Part shown: positions 36,482 to 46,478 of the stretch, one piece after another
Layout of the letters: the number at the start of each line of letters is the position of its first letter
Position numbering within the stretch: the first letter of the stretch is position 1
From: Nitrosomonas sp. Is79A3
GTDB lineage: Bacteria; Pseudomonadota; Gammaproteobacteria; Burkholderiales; Nitrosomonadaceae
Assembly: GCF_000219585.1 (NCBI RefSeq)
Contig: NC_015731.1
Span: 3,719,445 to 3,783,444, forward strand
DNA length: 64,000 bases
Reading direction: 5' to 3'
Made by a program: the position numbers and the translations under genes
The notes under the pieces: model-generated
Database searches by the model: none
What the model saw: only the letters and a program-made list of their open reading frames with translations
What the model was told of the DNA's origin: nothing

Positions 36482-37398
36482 TGATAACGCATAACTTCGG
36501 CAAAGTAGCAGTTCTACTCGGCGGCCGTTCTGCAGAGCGTGAAATATCACTGCAAAGCGGGCAAGCGGTGCTGGATGCGCTACGTAGAAGCGGTGTTGAT
36601 GCTTATCCATTTGATCCGGCAGAACAAGCATTGGAAGAACTTGTACATCAAGACTTCAAGAGAGCATTTATCGCACTGCACGGACGTTTTGGTGAAGATG
36701 GCACAATCCAGGGCGTACTGGAATGGCTGGGATTGCCTTATACCGGCAGTGGTGTCATGGCGAGCGCGCTGGCCATGGATAAATGGCGCACCAAATTAAT
36801 CTGGCAGGCGACAGGCATCCAATCGCCGCGCTATGAATTGTTGCAAGCTGACAGTAATTTTGAACAAGTCGCTGAAACCTTGGGATTACCGCTGATTGTT
36901 AAACCTGCACGGGAAGGATCCACGATTGGTTTGAGTAAAGTGCACCACAAGCAGGATTTGGCAGAAGCGTATCGATTGGCCGCGCAGCACGATGCCTTGG
37001 TACTCGCTGAAGAATTTATTGCAGGAACGGAATTGACGGTTGCTATTCTGGGAGAAACATCGCTGCCAGTTGTGAGAATTGAAATTGCCGGTGAGCTTTA
37101 TGATTATCAGGCTAAGTATTTCTCGAATGAAACGAAGTACTTCTGTCCCAGCGGCTTACCGGATGAATTGGAGTCGATAATACAGAATCAGGCATTGCGG
37201 GCTTATCAGGTATTGGGTTGTCAGGGTTGGGGAAGAGTTGATTTAATCTTAAGTCAAACCAATCAGTTTTATTTTCTTGAAGCGAACACCTCGCCTGGAA
37301 TGACTAACCACAGTCTGGTACCGATGGCAGCCAGAACTGCCAGAATTTCGTTTGAGGATCTGGTTTTGAGAATATTGGATTTGTCTCATGTGGAATAA
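36481..37398 (+). CDS. ddlB: D-alanine-D-alanine ligase
   Basis: The 305-residue ATP-grasp enzyme starts [19 protein letters not shown]. It has [62 protein letters not shown] and [16 protein letters not shown]. It makes D-Ala-D-Ala for MurF. The start codon is a GTG at 36481 that shares one base with the murB stop. It overlaps ftsQ by 11 bases at its end. Confidence 0.95.
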   Translation: MITHNFGKVAVLLGGRSAEREISLQSGQAVLDALRRSGVDAYPFDPAEQALEELVHQDFKRAFIALHGRFGEDGTIQGVLEWLGLPYTGSGVMASALAMDKWRTKLIWQATGIQSPRYELLQADSNFEQVAETLGLPLIVKPAREGSTIGLSKVHHKQDLAEAYRLAAQHDALVLAEEFIAGTELTVAILGETSLPVVRIEIAGELYDYQAKYFSNETKYFCPSGLPDELESIIQNQALRAYQVLGCQGWGRVDLILSQTNQFYFLEANTSPGMTNHSLVPMAARTARISFEDLVLRILDLSHVE

Positions 37399-38164
37399 CC
37401 ATCACGCTTTGGATTTGTTAGCAAAGATATTGTTTGCCTTAGTGGCGATAGCGGTGTTGTATGCAATCAGTTTACAGCTTATCAAGCCGCCCTTATTCCC
37501 AATTAAAGAAATCAATGTGCAGGTTGTTCAGGGTGCAAAGAAAGATGAGACGGAATTACATAATATTACTCATGAACAGATCGAGCAACTTGTTAGAAAT
37601 GAAATTGAAGGAAACTTTATTTCGGTCAATCTCACTGAAGTGCGAGAGGCATTTGCGAAATTACCCTGGGTTCGTGATGCCAGAGTAAACAGAAAATGGC
37701 CCCATGGTTTGAATGTAATACTGGAAGAGCATCAGGCATTGGCCTATTGGGGAAGTCATGCACTGGTCAATACTTACGGCGAGGTATTCCGGGTTAGCGT
37801 AGAAATGGATCTGCCTGTTTTTACAGGCCCCAATGAAGCCAGTGCGCACGAAGTGGCGCTGCAATATGCGCGTTTCAATAAAATACTGGTGCCATTACAA
37901 CAGCATATTGCGGAGATAAATCTGACTCCACGCTATGCTTGGCGTATTCAACTAAACACCGGAACAATACTGGAGTTAGGGCGCAATGAGGTAGAGGAAA
38001 GACTTACTCGCTATGTTTCAGTATATAACCACAGTATTGCTCGGCTAAATCAGCAAGAACCGTTGGCATATGTCGATTTGCGTTATCCAAATGGTTTTGC
38101 TATTCGCATGCCTGAAGTAATGCAGCATGTACCACGTAAATCCGGCACGAGGAGAGAAACGTGA
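37388..38164 (+). CDS. ftsQ: Cell division protein FtsQ
   Basis: The 258-residue bitopic protein has an N-terminal membrane segment (about 10-31, [19 protein letters not shown]), then a POTRA-type domain ([50 protein letters not shown]). The beta-domain ends [17 protein letters not shown]. It links early and late divisome proteins in the FtsQLB complex. It overlaps ddlB and lies 20 bp before ftsA. Confidence 0.93.
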   Translation: MWNNHHALDLLAKILFALVAIAVLYAISLQLIKPPLFPIKEINVQVVQGAKKDETELHNITHEQIEQLVRNEIEGNFISVNLTEVREAFAKLPWVRDARVNRKWPHGLNVILEEHQALAYWGSHALVNTYGEVFRVSVEMDLPVFTGPNEASAHEVALQYARFNKILVPLQQHIAEINLTPRYAWRIQLNTGTILELGRNEVEERLTRYVSVYNHSIARLNQQEPLAYVDLRYPNGFAIRMPEVMQHVPRKSGTRRET

Positions 38165-38184
38165 GACCAGGGAGATGGAGCTAG

Positions 38185-39423
38185 ATGAATAAAGCTAGAG
38201 AAAATAGAAACTTGATTGTCGGCCTAGACATTGGCACATCGAAAATTGTGGCCATCGTCGCGGAGGTTATTCCCGAAGGCGGCTTTGAGGTGATTGGTTT
38301 GGGCAGCCACCCCTCACGCGGATTGAAAAAAGGTGTGGTGGCCAATATCGAAACAACGGTGAATGCCATTCAGCGCGCCTTAGAAGAAGCGGAATTGATG
38401 GCGGATTGTAAGATTCATGAAGTTTATACTGGAATAGCCGGCAGCCATATCAAAGGCTTTAATTCAGATGGCATGGTTCCCATTAAGGACAAGGAAGTCA
38501 CCGAAAAAGACGTGGAACGGGTGATGGAAGCGGCAAAGGCTGTGAACATACCGGCTGATCAACAAATCCTGCACATCCTGAATCAGGAATTCATTATTGA
38601 CGGCCAGGAAGATGTACGTGAACCGGTGGGAATGAGCGGCATCCGACTGGAAGTAAAAGTGCATATTGTGACCGGTGCAGTATCTGCCGCGCAGAATATC
38701 GTGAAATGCGTTCATCGATGCGGCCTGGAAGTTCGCGATCTGATATTACAACCATTGGCCTCTGCGATGGCCGTTCTGTCCGACGATGAAAAAGATCTGG
38801 GTGTCTGCTTGGTAGATATCGGCGGCGGAACGACAGATATCGCGGTATTTACACATGGGGCAATCCGGCATACCGCAGTCATTCCAATCGCCGGAGATCA
38901 AATAACCAATGATATTGCGATGGCATTACGCACCCCGACAAAAAGTGCTGAAGATATCAAGTGCCGCTACGGCTGTGCATTAAGAAGTCTTGCCGATACG
39001 CAAGAGATGGTGGAAGTGCCCGATGTGGGAAATCGCGGTTCGCGCCAGTTATCCAAACAAACCCTGGCTGAAGTGATTGAGCCGCGTGCGGAGGAACTCT
39101 ACTGTCTGGTGCAAGCCGAGTTACGCCGGAGCGGGTTTGAAGAATTACTTTCATCAGGAATCGTAATAACGGGCGGATCTGCCTCATTACGCGGCATGGT
39201 GGAATTAGGCGAAGAGATCTTTCATATGCCTGTGCGATTGGGCTTGCCCAATTATCATGGTAATTTAAAGGAAGTGATCCATACGCCTCGATACTCGACA
39301 GGTATTGGTTTAATTCTGGCCGGTATCGAGCAGATGCAGCATCAACAAGGTTCAAGAATGCAGGGTGGTTCTGCCAAGCAGATTTTTTCCAGAATGAAGG
39401 GGTGGTTTCAAAGAAATTTTTAA
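38185..39423 (+). CDS. ftsA: Cell division protein FtsA
   Basis: The 412-residue actin-fold ATPase has LIVGLDIGTSKIVAIVAE, the family-specific 1C subdomain, and LVDIGGGTTDIAVFTHG for phosphate binding. GIVITGGSASLRGMVELGE is near the C-terminus, and the final amphipathic helix (IFSRMKGWFQRNF) tethers the protein to the membrane. It anchors FtsZ filaments. A GGAG ribosome site lies before the ATG. Confidence 0.96.
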   Translation: MNKARENRNLIVGLDIGTSKIVAIVAEVIPEGGFEVIGLGSHPSRGLKKGVVANIETTVNAIQRALEEAELMADCKIHEVYTGIAGSHIKGFNSDGMVPIKDKEVTEKDVERVMEAAKAVNIPADQQILHILNQEFIIDGQEDVREPVGMSGIRLEVKVHIVTGAVSAAQNIVKCVHRCGLEVRDLILQPLASAMAVLSDDEKDLGVCLVDIGGGTTDIAVFTHGAIRHTAVIPIAGDQITNDIAMALRTPTKSAEDIKCRYGCALRSLADTQEMVEVPDVGNRGSRQLSKQTLAEVIEPRAEELYCLVQAELRRSGFEELLSSGIVITGGSASLRGMVELGEEIFHMPVRLGLPNYHGNLKEVIHTPRYSTGIGLILAGIEQMQHQQGSRMQGGSAKQIFSRMKGWFQRNF

Positions 39424-39491
39424 TTAGAAATTTCAAGGGTTGTATTTGCAGTCAAGCGGCTTTAATTTCAATGTACTAAAGGAGAAACACT

Positions 39492-40643
39492 ATGTTCGAA
39501 ATCATGAATAACGAAACTCAAGAGGCGGTCATCAAAGTGGTTGGTGTTGGTGGCTGCGGAAGCAATGCAGTGGATCATATGATCCAGAATGGCATGCAAG
39601 GCGTTGAGTTCATCAGTATGAATACTGATGCGCAGGCATTGAAAAGTAATAAAGCACCAACGATATTGCAACTGGGTACGGGTATTACCAAAGGATTGGG
39701 TGCAGGAGCAAATCCTGAAATTGGACGTGAAGCCGCGCTGGAAGATCGTGACCGGATTGCGGAGATGATTCAAGGCGCGGATATGCTGTTTATCACCGCA
39801 GGGATGGGAGGTGGAACCGGGACAGGCGCTGCGCCGGTTGTCGCACAAGTTGCCAAAGAAATGGGTATTCTAACTGTCGCTGTTGTCAGTAAGCCCTTTG
39901 CATTTGAAGGAAAACGCCTGGTAGCCGCCAAAGCAGGAATGGAAGCACTGTCACAGCATGTTGATTCATTGATCGTGATTCCTAACGATAAGCTGATGAT
40001 GGTGTTAGGTAATGATATCTCCATGCTGGATGCATTTAAAGCCGCCAACGATGTGCTGTATGGTGCAGTAGCCGGTATCGCGGAAGTCATTAATTGTCCT
40101 GGTTTGGTTAACGTCGACTTTGCTGACGTCAAAACCGTGATGTCAGAAATGGGTATGGCAATGATGGGATCCGCAATAGCGATGGGTGTTGATCGCGCGC
40201 GTGTTGCAGCAGAGCGTGCCGTTTCAAGTCCGCTGTTAGAAGATATTTCCCTGGCTGGCGCGCGCGGTATTTTGGTAAATATTACCGCCAGTCAATCATT
40301 GAAAATGCGCGAAGTCCATGAAGTGATGAATACGATTAAAGATCTCACCGCTGAAGATGCAACAATTATTGTGGGCACAGTGATTGATGAAAATATGGCC
40401 GATAATTTGCGCGTGACCATGGTTGCTACCGGGCTTGGCAGTTTAGTCAGTCAGAGCCAGAATACACCATTGACTGTTATCCATAACCGTACTGGAACCG
40501 ATGACAGAGATTCAATCTATTCATCAGAAGAGCCAGCAGTCATGCGTACAGGTAGAAGAAGCAATGCCACCGTAGCAGCAATGCGTCAATCCGGTGTTGA
40601 CCCAATGGATATACCGGCTTTCTTGAGAAGGCAAGCGGATTAG
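39492..40643 (+). CDS. ftsZ: Cell division GTPase FtsZ
   Basis: The 383-residue tubulin homologue has VVGVGGCGSNAVDHMI at the start, the GTP signature AGMGGGTGTGAAPVV, and the T7 loop region NVDFADVKTVM. The C-terminal peptide (MDIPAFLRRQAD) binds FtsA and other partners. It forms the Z ring. A strong AAAGGAGA site precedes the ATG. A 68-bp gap separates it from ftsA, larger than elsewhere in the cluster, and could hold an extra promoter. It is the last gene of the cluster here: no lpxC follows, the next gene is on the opposite strand. Confidence 0.97.
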   Translation: MFEIMNNETQEAVIKVVGVGGCGSNAVDHMIQNGMQGVEFISMNTDAQALKSNKAPTILQLGTGITKGLGAGANPEIGREAALEDRDRIAEMIQGADMLFITAGMGGGTGTGAAPVVAQVAKEMGILTVAVVSKPFAFEGKRLVAAKAGMEALSQHVDSLIVIPNDKLMMVLGNDISMLDAFKAANDVLYGAVAGIAEVINCPGLVNVDFADVKTVMSEMGMAMMGSAIAMGVDRARVAAERAVSSPLLEDISLAGARGILVNITASQSLKMREVHEVMNTIKDLTAEDATIIVGTVIDENMADNLRVTMVATGLGSLVSQSQNTPLTVIHNRTGTDDRDSIYSSEEPAVMRTGRRSNATVAAMRQSGVDPMDIPAFLRRQAD

Positions 40644-40667
40644 AGTCTGATTAAGTTGAAAGCCGAG

Positions 40668-40757
40668 ACCCTGTTGGTAATTCTACAGGGTTATCAATGT
40701 AATCAAATACTTGCAATACGTTGTTTATGTGCACTGTCCGATATTTGATCGGACAGT
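40668..40757. terminator. Two palindromes between convergent ftsZ and cheB-cheR genes
   Basis: ACCCTGT (40668-40674) pairs with ACAGGGT (40685-40691), and ACTGTCCGAT (40733-40742) pairs perfectly with ATCGGACAGT (40748-40757) around the loop ATTTG. They lie between the stops of two convergent genes, which fits a terminator role on both strands. Neither has a long T tract, so intrinsic termination is not certain. Confidence 0.5.
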
Positions 40758-40759
40758 CA

Positions 40760-43357
40760 TTAATCCAGATCTTGGCAGAGTTTCGATTCCAATCGCTTCG
40801 TCGCAGAGATGTCGACAAAGGTGATTACGGCGCCGTCGATTACATTGTCCAGTCTTCGATAAGGCATAATTCGCACAGAAAACCAACGGTCATCTCCGGC
40901 GGAGATCTGTTTTTCGGAAAAAATTAAAGTACGCAGCGTTTCTTTCACATCGTCTTGCAAAGCCGGGTATTGCAAGATGGTGGTAAGGTCGCTGAGCGGC
41001 CGGCCAATGTCGCTTTCCCGGACATTGATGATCTTCGATGCCTGCTCGGTATAGCGCCTCACGTTTAATTCTTGATCAAGGAACAGTATCGCGATATCAG
41101 TGCTGTTGAGCAGATTTTTCATGTCGCTCTCGGCGAGCGCGAGAGCGTCGAGTTTGTTCTGCAGCTCAGCATTGATCGTTTGCAGCTCCTCGTTCATAGA
41201 TTGCATTTCTTCTTTCGAAGAGGTTAGCTCCTCGTTGGCTGATTGCAGCTCTTCGTTGGTGGACTGCAATTCTTCATTGGTCGATTGTAATTCTTCGTTT
41301 GATGCATGCGTCTCCTCGCGCAGCTTCAAGATTTCGTCCTGATACTGTTGCAATTCATACTCATGAGATGCCTCCACCGCGCTTTTTCCCTTGCGTCGCC
41401 CACGCCGTGGCGTGGGCATCACTACATCGCGGAATACGATCAGCATCATACCTTGCAAAACGGAAGATTCGCGGAATGCCTGCACGGTAACATCGACACA
41501 CTGAACACCTTCCGCGCTTTGTACTTGCAAACCGCGCAATTGTACCGGTTCGTTTTCCGTGACAGCCTTTTTCAATGCATCGGCAAGCGGTGCGCGCAAA
41601 CCCTCGCGCACCATGGCGTGGAAGTTCCAGTTGACCTTACCGGCGGCCGGTTCCAGGTATTTTCCGGTGCGCCCGCTGATGTAGACGATGTCGCCGGCAT
41701 TATTGACGACCACGGCAGCAGGCGTATACATCTGCAATAACACCTGATCGGCGGCCGTTTGTAAATTCTCAGCAGGTTGGGAAGTATCGGTGGGATGGGG
41801 CACTGGAAGTTCCTTTTTAATCTTGGACAGGGGTGGAAACGACTTCACCAACAGATCCGGGCCGGTGTTGGAGGCGTTGTCTTGACGCAAATATAACCGC
41901 AATCTCGACTCGATCGGGGTGAACAGCTGTTTGAATCGCCCGACTGTCTCCGAACTTCCCAAAAGCAGCACGCCGCCTGGACGCAGGCTGTAGTGAAACA
42001 AGGGCAATAACCTGCGCTGAAGCGCGGCATCGAAGTAGATCATCAGATTGCGGCAAGAAAGCAAGTTGAGCTTGGTGAAAGGCGGATCGAGCACCACATC
42101 GTGCTGCGCAAACAACACCATATCGCGGATGTTCTTGTTGATCCGGTAATATTTATCATGTGCGCTGAAAAAACGCGCCAATCTTTCCGCTGACACGTCA
42201 GCGCTGATCGCGGTGGGATATAGCCCGCGGCGTGCCGTGGCAATGGCATCCGGGTTCAGATCTGTAGCGAAAATTTGCAGCGTGTAATCGTGGCGTAGTG
42301 ACAGCCGCTGCACTACCTCGTTGAATAGGATGGCCAGTGAATAGGCCTCCTCCCCGGTTGAGCAGCCGACAACCCAAGCGCGCAGCTTTTGCTCGATGGT
42401 CTGCCGCGCCAGCAGTTCCGGCAAAGTGAAATCCGCCAATTGCTGCCAGACTGCGGGGTCACGAAAAAAGCTGGTTACGCCGATCAGCAACTCCTTGAAC
42501 AGCAAATCAATCTCTTGTGTATTCTGTTGCATGTATTCTGCGTACAGCGCCAGCGTGGTGATCCCGTGGATAGCCATGCGCCGCTCGATGCGGCGATGCA
42601 GGGTGCTGGGTTTGTACACGGAAAAATCGTGCCGAGTTTGCTGGCGTAATAAGCTGAAAATGCTTTGCAGTGGATTCACCGGCAAAGCCGGGAGTTCCGA
42701 AGATGCTTGAACCACTTCCTCGGCAGCGATGCCCGGCTCCTGCAGCTTGGGTGCCTGGGCAGTATAGGCCAGAATGCGCGCTGGTAACTCCGCAGGTGGT
42801 GCGATAATGTCGGCGCACTCCGCAGCGATGGCACTCCTGGGCATCGAGTCGAACTGCGCCGAATCGGGCTGTTGTACAACGGTTAGACCGCCCAATGCCC
42901 TGACCGCCTGCAAACCCAGTGTGCCGTCCGATCCCATACCGGACAAAATCACCGCAATCGCACGCTCACCCTGGTCGCGCGCCAGGGAAGAAAACAAGAC
43001 GTTGATTGGCAGCCGCAAGCCGCGTGGCTCGGTGGGCTTTTCCAGATTCAGCACACCGTCAACTACGCTAAGCTCCGTGTTCGGAGGGATTACATACACG
43101 CAATCCGGCTCGATGCGCATCCTATTTTCAGCCTCTCGTACCGGCAGCTTGGTGACACGCTGAAGTAACTCAGCCAACAAAGCTTTTTGCGTAGGATCGA
43201 GATGCTGCACCACAACGTAGGCCAAGCCACTCTCCAGCGGCACCTGCTCCATAAATTGTTCCAGTGCCGCAAGACCTCCGGCCGAAGCACCGATGCCGAC
43301 GATGCGCGTTTTCGCCGGTGGATTAGCGGATTGATTGATGTCAGGCAGAGAGACCAT
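40760..43357 (-). CDS. CheB-CheR-PAS chemotaxis-type fusion protein
   Basis: The 865-residue product joins a CheB methylesterase domain (about 15-200; catalytic Ser in IGASAGGL, His in VVQHLDP, Asp in GMGSDGTLG) to a CheR methyltransferase domain (about 230-490; FSVYKPSTLHRRIERRM, VVGCSTGEEAYSLA, CRNLMIYFD). It has no receiver domain before CheB. A middle PAS-like domain follows, then a long coiled coil built of repeated NEELQSTNEELQS units (about 685-745) and a C-terminal PAS domain. There is no histidine kinase domain. Such fusions modify receptors or act in related signalling; the target is unknown. It starts 11 bp beyond the end of a broken Crp-type gene, which may once have been its regulator. 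Confidence 0.92.
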   Translation of the reverse strand: MVSLPDINQSANPPAKTRIVGIGASAGGLAALEQFMEQVPLESGLAYVVVQHLDPTQKALLAELLQRVTKLPVREAENRMRIEPDCVYVIPPNTELSVVDGVLNLEKPTEPRGLRLPINVLFSSLARDQGERAIAVILSGMGSDGTLGLQAVRALGGLTVVQQPDSAQFDSMPRSAIAAECADIIAPPAELPARILAYTAQAPKLQEPGIAAEEVVQASSELPALPVNPLQSIFSLLRQQTRHDFSVYKPSTLHRRIERRMAIHGITTLALYAEYMQQNTQEIDLLFKELLIGVTSFFRDPAVWQQLADFTLPELLARQTIEQKLRAWVVGCSTGEEAYSLAILFNEVVQRLSLRHDYTLQIFATDLNPDAIATARRGLYPTAISADVSAERLARFFSAHDKYYRINKNIRDMVLFAQHDVVLDPPFTKLNLLSCRNLMIYFDAALQRRLLPLFHYSLRPGGVLLLGSSETVGRFKQLFTPIESRLRLYLRQDNASNTGPDLLVKSFPPLSKIKKELPVPHPTDTSQPAENLQTAADQVLLQMYTPAAVVVNNAGDIVYISGRTGKYLEPAAGKVNWNFHAMVREGLRAPLADALKKAVTENEPVQLRGLQVQSAEGVQCVDVTVQAFRESSVLQGMMLIVFRDVVMPTPRRGRRKGKSAVEASHEYELQQYQDEILKLREETHASNEELQSTNEELQSTNEELQSANEELTSSKEEMQSMNEELQTINAELQNKLDALALAESDMKNLLNSTDIAILFLDQELNVRRYTEQASKIINVRESDIGRPLSDLTTILQYPALQDDVKETLRTLIFSEKQISAGDDRWFSVRIMPYRRLDNVIDGAVITFVDISATKRLESKLCQDLD

Positions 43358-43367
43358 GCGGCAGCTT

Positions 43368-44040
43368 TCAGAGCGCCAGCCGTTCCGGCAGCAGACGTTG
43401 TGACTCGCGCTTCACCACGGCATAGCACTCACAAACTCTGGCTTCCAAACCGGGACGATCGAGCGCCGTGATGTGTCCACACCGATAGGCGATGACTTCC
43501 TGCGGTGACTACCAACTCGTTACCCGGCAGGCGATCCAGACTCAGCAACAGCCAGCGGTATAGCTGCTGTTCCAGCAAATGATGACGGTTGCACACCGCC
43601 GTCTGGGCTACCTTTGTGATGAGCGCCTGTATGTAGCGAAGCAGCAGGTGTATCACGGCACCATTCAGGTCAAACTCAGTTTTCATTGGAGCAGCCTTAA
43701 TTCTGAACGCACAACCCGCACTTTGCACCACCGCTTGTGACACGGTGGCGCCGCCCATGAACAGCAATACGCCGACGAGGCCATCGTTGCCAATAACCGC
43801 TGTCTCGGTGGAAGCGCCATTTTCCATCTGGCACAGCAGCACGACGATTGAGTCGAGCGGAAAATAGAGGTTCTTCAATTCGCTGCCCGGCTCATAGAGC
43901 ACCTTGCCAGCGGGAAGTTCTATCTTTTCCAGGTGTGGCGACAAACGCTTCAAAGCATCGTCAGGCAGAACCGCAAGCAGCCGGTTCAGCTGCAGGTCTT
44001 CTTGGCAGGTCGAGAGAATTGATAACTGTTGTGTAGTCAT
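43368..44040 (-). pseudogene. Crp/Fnr-family regulator, frameshifted, HTH deleted
   Basis: The frame from 44040 gives a normal cNMP-binding-type sensory half (LPAGKVLYEPGSELKNLYFP, STETAVIGNDGLVGV, LLEQQLYRWLLLSLDRLPGNELVVT). It then shifts and stops at 43429 after 203 residues. Reading the other frame restores the expected family end: after a single extra C (in the CC at 43504-43505 on the minus strand) the frame gives QEVIAYR, directly joined to CGHITALDRPGLEARVCECY and a stop at 43368. The missing part between them, about 24 residues, is the recognition helix region usual in this family. The product can no longer bind DNA. Expected length for the family is about 240 residues (general knowledge). 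Confidence 0.8.
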
Positions 44041-44088
44041 TCATACTTTAGGGTTGGGATACAAAATGATGAATCGTGTGGCCAAAGC

Positions 44089-44476
44089 TCAAGTGCGCGG
44101 GTCAGGTTCCCGGTGATCGCTTGTATCCATAAGGACCAGCAGAAGATACCCGCTGCTTGGTGAGACGCTGGCCACGACCTGAAAGTCGCGTGAAACACCT
44201 TCACCATTGTCAATTTTCACTGCACAGGTTTCTCTGGAACTGCCGGAGCGCAGCCTCTTCAGCAATGCAAGCAGCAGCAATCCGCTTGCGGGTGTAAAGA
44301 AACTGTCGAGCCGTTTCCCGCTCAATTCGCCGCAGGCGACGCCAAATAGGCTGGTACCGGCGCGATTGCATTTGCTGATCCTGTCGCCGGAATCAACAGT
44401 GAAGTATGCGACCGGTGCAAAATCATACAACTCGGCATAATGCGTCAGCTCTTCCGCAAGCTCACTCCGGTTCTGT
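44089..44476 (-). pseudogene. PAS-domain gene, 3' part, cut by IS66
   Basis: This is the C-terminal part of a PAS protein: SELAEELTHYAELYDFAPVA, ISKCNRAGTSLFGV, then the rest of a PAS fold, ending REPDPRT. Its own frame starts only inside the IS66 end (at 44505), so it has no natural start. Joined to the 5' part at 46834-47083 after removal of the element and one target copy, the frame continues exactly as EQMEQNR-SELAEEL. The whole protein would be about 206 residues. It lies 48 bp upstream of the broken Crp-type gene. Confidence 0.85.
44469..44476. repeat. IS66 target site duplication, left copy
   Basis: GGTTCTGT here is repeated at 46834-46841, directly outside the two ends of the element. 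Eight bases is the usual target duplication of IS66-family elements. Confidence 0.88.
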
Positions 44477-44497
44477 GTATCCCTCCAACCCCACCAT

Positions 44498-46081
44498 CTA
44501 CTCACATTCCTTCAACAATGCTTCAATATCCTCCGGTGCAAGCGGTAGCAATTCATCGATTCGGCTATTAGGCCAGGTGGGGAGTTTTTCGAGGGTGTCG
44601 GCTAGCCATTGTGCGGGGTTGAGGCCGTTGAGTTTTGCGGTGCCGAGTAGGGTTTGAATGGCGGCGGCACGTTTTCCGGCGCGTTCGGAGCCGGTGAACA
44701 GCCAGTTTTTCTTGCCGAGCGCGATGGGGCGAATAGTGTTTTCGACGGGGTTGTTGTCAATCGGCAGGTGTCCGCTGCTGGCGTAGCGGATTAGGCTTTG
44801 CCAGCGCTTCAAGGTGTAGTCGATGGCTTTGGCGGTGCCGCCGCCATTGGCAGTTTGGGCGCGAGTTTGCAGTAACCAGTCGTGCAACGATTGCAGGATC
44901 GGCAGGCTTTTTTCTGCACGTAGTATCTGCCGGGCTTCGGTCGATAAGTGCTTGCCTTCGGCTTCGACGGCGTAAAGTCCGCCTATGCGCTGCAACACCT
45001 CATACGCGACGGTGCTGGCATTGGCTTGGTGCAGGTCGAAGAATTTGCGGCGCGCGTGCGCCCAGCACCCTAATTCAGTGCAGGGTGATGCTGTTTTGGA
45101 GAATAAAGCCTTGTAACCGCCATAGTCGTCTACCAGCAAGTGGCCTTGCCAGCTGTTGAGGAAGTTTTGCGCATGTTTGCCACTACGGCTGGTTTGGTAG
45201 TCGAATACGATGATGCGCGGCCCCAACTCAAAATCGTTACTGCGATACGCCCACAGATAGGCGCGTTGCGTTCTTCCGCTGCCGGGATCAAGTTGCGCCA
45301 CCGGGGTTTCGTCGGCGTGTAACACAGAGCCATGCAATAAGTGCAAAATCAGCCGGTCAACCAGCGGTTGTAGTGCCACGCCTACACGTCCGATCCATTC
45401 CGCCAACGTGGAAAGCGATAAAGTGACACCTTCCCGGGCGGCGATTTGTGCGATGCGATACAGCGGCAGGTGATCGAGGTATTTGCAGATCGTGATCCAA
45501 GCAAGCAGTCCGGGTGTTGCCATACTGCCGTCGATCACCGCGGGCGGAACCGGTTCCGCGACCACGGTTTCGCAAGCCCGGCAGGCGTATTGCGGGCGGA
45601 TGTGACGGTGCACGAAGAATTCGGCGGGTTTGACGTCCAGTTGTTCGCTGACGTCTTCGCCGATTTTTACCAGATCGCTGCCGCACTGTTTGCATTGGCA
45701 AGATTCCGGTTCATGCCGGTGTTCGATGCGTGGCAGGTGATCCGGCAGAGGTTGGCGCCCAGCGCGTGCACGCTTGGGTTTTTGCGGAACCGGCAGCGGC
45801 AGTTGCTCGATTTCCGCTTCGATCGCCGCCGCATCAGTTTGCCAGTCTTCTTCGAACAGGCTGAATTGTGGCTGCGACAGTGCTTCGCTCTTCGCGCCGA
45901 AACGAATGCGGCGCAAATGTGCCAGTTCCAGCTTCAGTGCCTGATTCTTCGCTTCCAGCAGTTTGAGCTCGTTTTGTGCTTGCGTAAGCAGTGATTGAAT
46001 AAGGTTCGATACCTCGGTTTTAGCTTCCGGCGTGAGGTTCAAATGATCTAATTCGATTGACTGTTTTGCGTGCGTTTTCAT
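44498..46081 (-). CDS. tnpC: IS66 transposase TnpC
   Basis: The 527-residue transposase has an N-terminal leucine-zipper-like region, then a zinc-finger-like part (CQCKQCGSDLVKIGEDVSEQ with CRACE further on). The catalytic core includes LHADETPVAQLDPG, LVDDYGGYKALF, WAHARRKFFDLH and the end region LPIDNNPVENTIRPIALGKK with its catalytic Glu. It is the DDE enzyme of the element. I chose the ATG at 46081 (MKTHAKQ); a longer frame to 46189 would run into tnpB. Full length for the family and apparently intact. Confidence 0.93.
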   Translation of the reverse strand: MKTHAKQSIELDHLNLTPEAKTEVSNLIQSLLTQAQNELKLLEAKNQALKLELAHLRRIRFGAKSEALSQPQFSLFEEDWQTDAAAIEAEIEQLPLPVPQKPKRARAGRQPLPDHLPRIEHRHEPESCQCKQCGSDLVKIGEDVSEQLDVKPAEFFVHRHIRPQYACRACETVVAEPVPPAVIDGSMATPGLLAWITICKYLDHLPLYRIAQIAAREGVTLSLSTLAEWIGRVGVALQPLVDRLILHLLHGSVLHADETPVAQLDPGSGRTQRAYLWAYRSNDFELGPRIIVFDYQTSRSGKHAQNFLNSWQGHLLVDDYGGYKALFSKTASPCTELGCWAHARRKFFDLHQANASTVAYEVLQRIGGLYAVEAEGKHLSTEARQILRAEKSLPILQSLHDWLLQTRAQTANGGGTAKAIDYTLKRWQSLIRYASSGHLPIDNNPVENTIRPIALGKKNWLFTGSERAGKRAAAIQTLLGTAKLNGLNPAQWLADTLEKLPTWPNSRIDELLPLAPEDIEALLKECE

Positions 46082-46130
46082 GGCGTTATTATACTGCAAA
46101 ACTTGCGCAAAGTGATTCCAGTATTGGCTT

Positions 46131-46478
46131 TCAGCTATATTTTCTTGCGCAGGATTGCAACCCCAAACGACACCAATCCACCCCGGCAATCAACCACTCC
46201 CATTGCAACGCAGTCAGTTCCATCCCGCCCGTATCCGAACGCCCCCAAACGAACCGTCCCTGATGCAAGCGCCGCTGGCACAACCACACGCCGGTGCCGT
46301 CCCACAGCAGCACTTTGATGCGATTGCCCGCGCGATTGCAAAACACAAACGCCGAACCCGCACAAGGCGAGCGCTGCAACGCCTGCTCCACCAATACCGA
46401 CAATCCGTCAATGCCGCGACGCATATCCACCGGCTCAACCATCAACCAAATCTTCCCTGGATTCGCAATCAAAGACAC
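46131..46478 (-). CDS. tnpB: IS66 accessory protein TnpB
   Basis: The 115-residue product has the TnpB signature: KIWLMVEPVDMRRGIDGLS, then FVFCNRAGNRIKVLLWDG and VWLCQRRLHQGRFVW. It is required for IS66 transposition with an unknown role. The likely start is a GTG at 46478 within the end of tnpA (10-base overlap), preceded by a GGGGGAG-type site; no suitable ATG is near. It lies 49 bp upstream of tnpC. Confidence 0.88.
   Translation of the reverse strand: MSLIANPGKIWLMVEPVDMRRGIDGLSVLVEQALQRSPCAGSAFVFCNRAGNRIKVLLWDGTGVWLCQRRLHQGRFVWGRSDTGGMELTALQWEWLIAGVDWCRLGLQSCARKYS

Noticed and set aside
45446..45994. 182-codon frame opposite the transposase gene
   Set aside because: Antisense to an intact IS66 tnpC with all its motifs; IS66 elements have no such gene.
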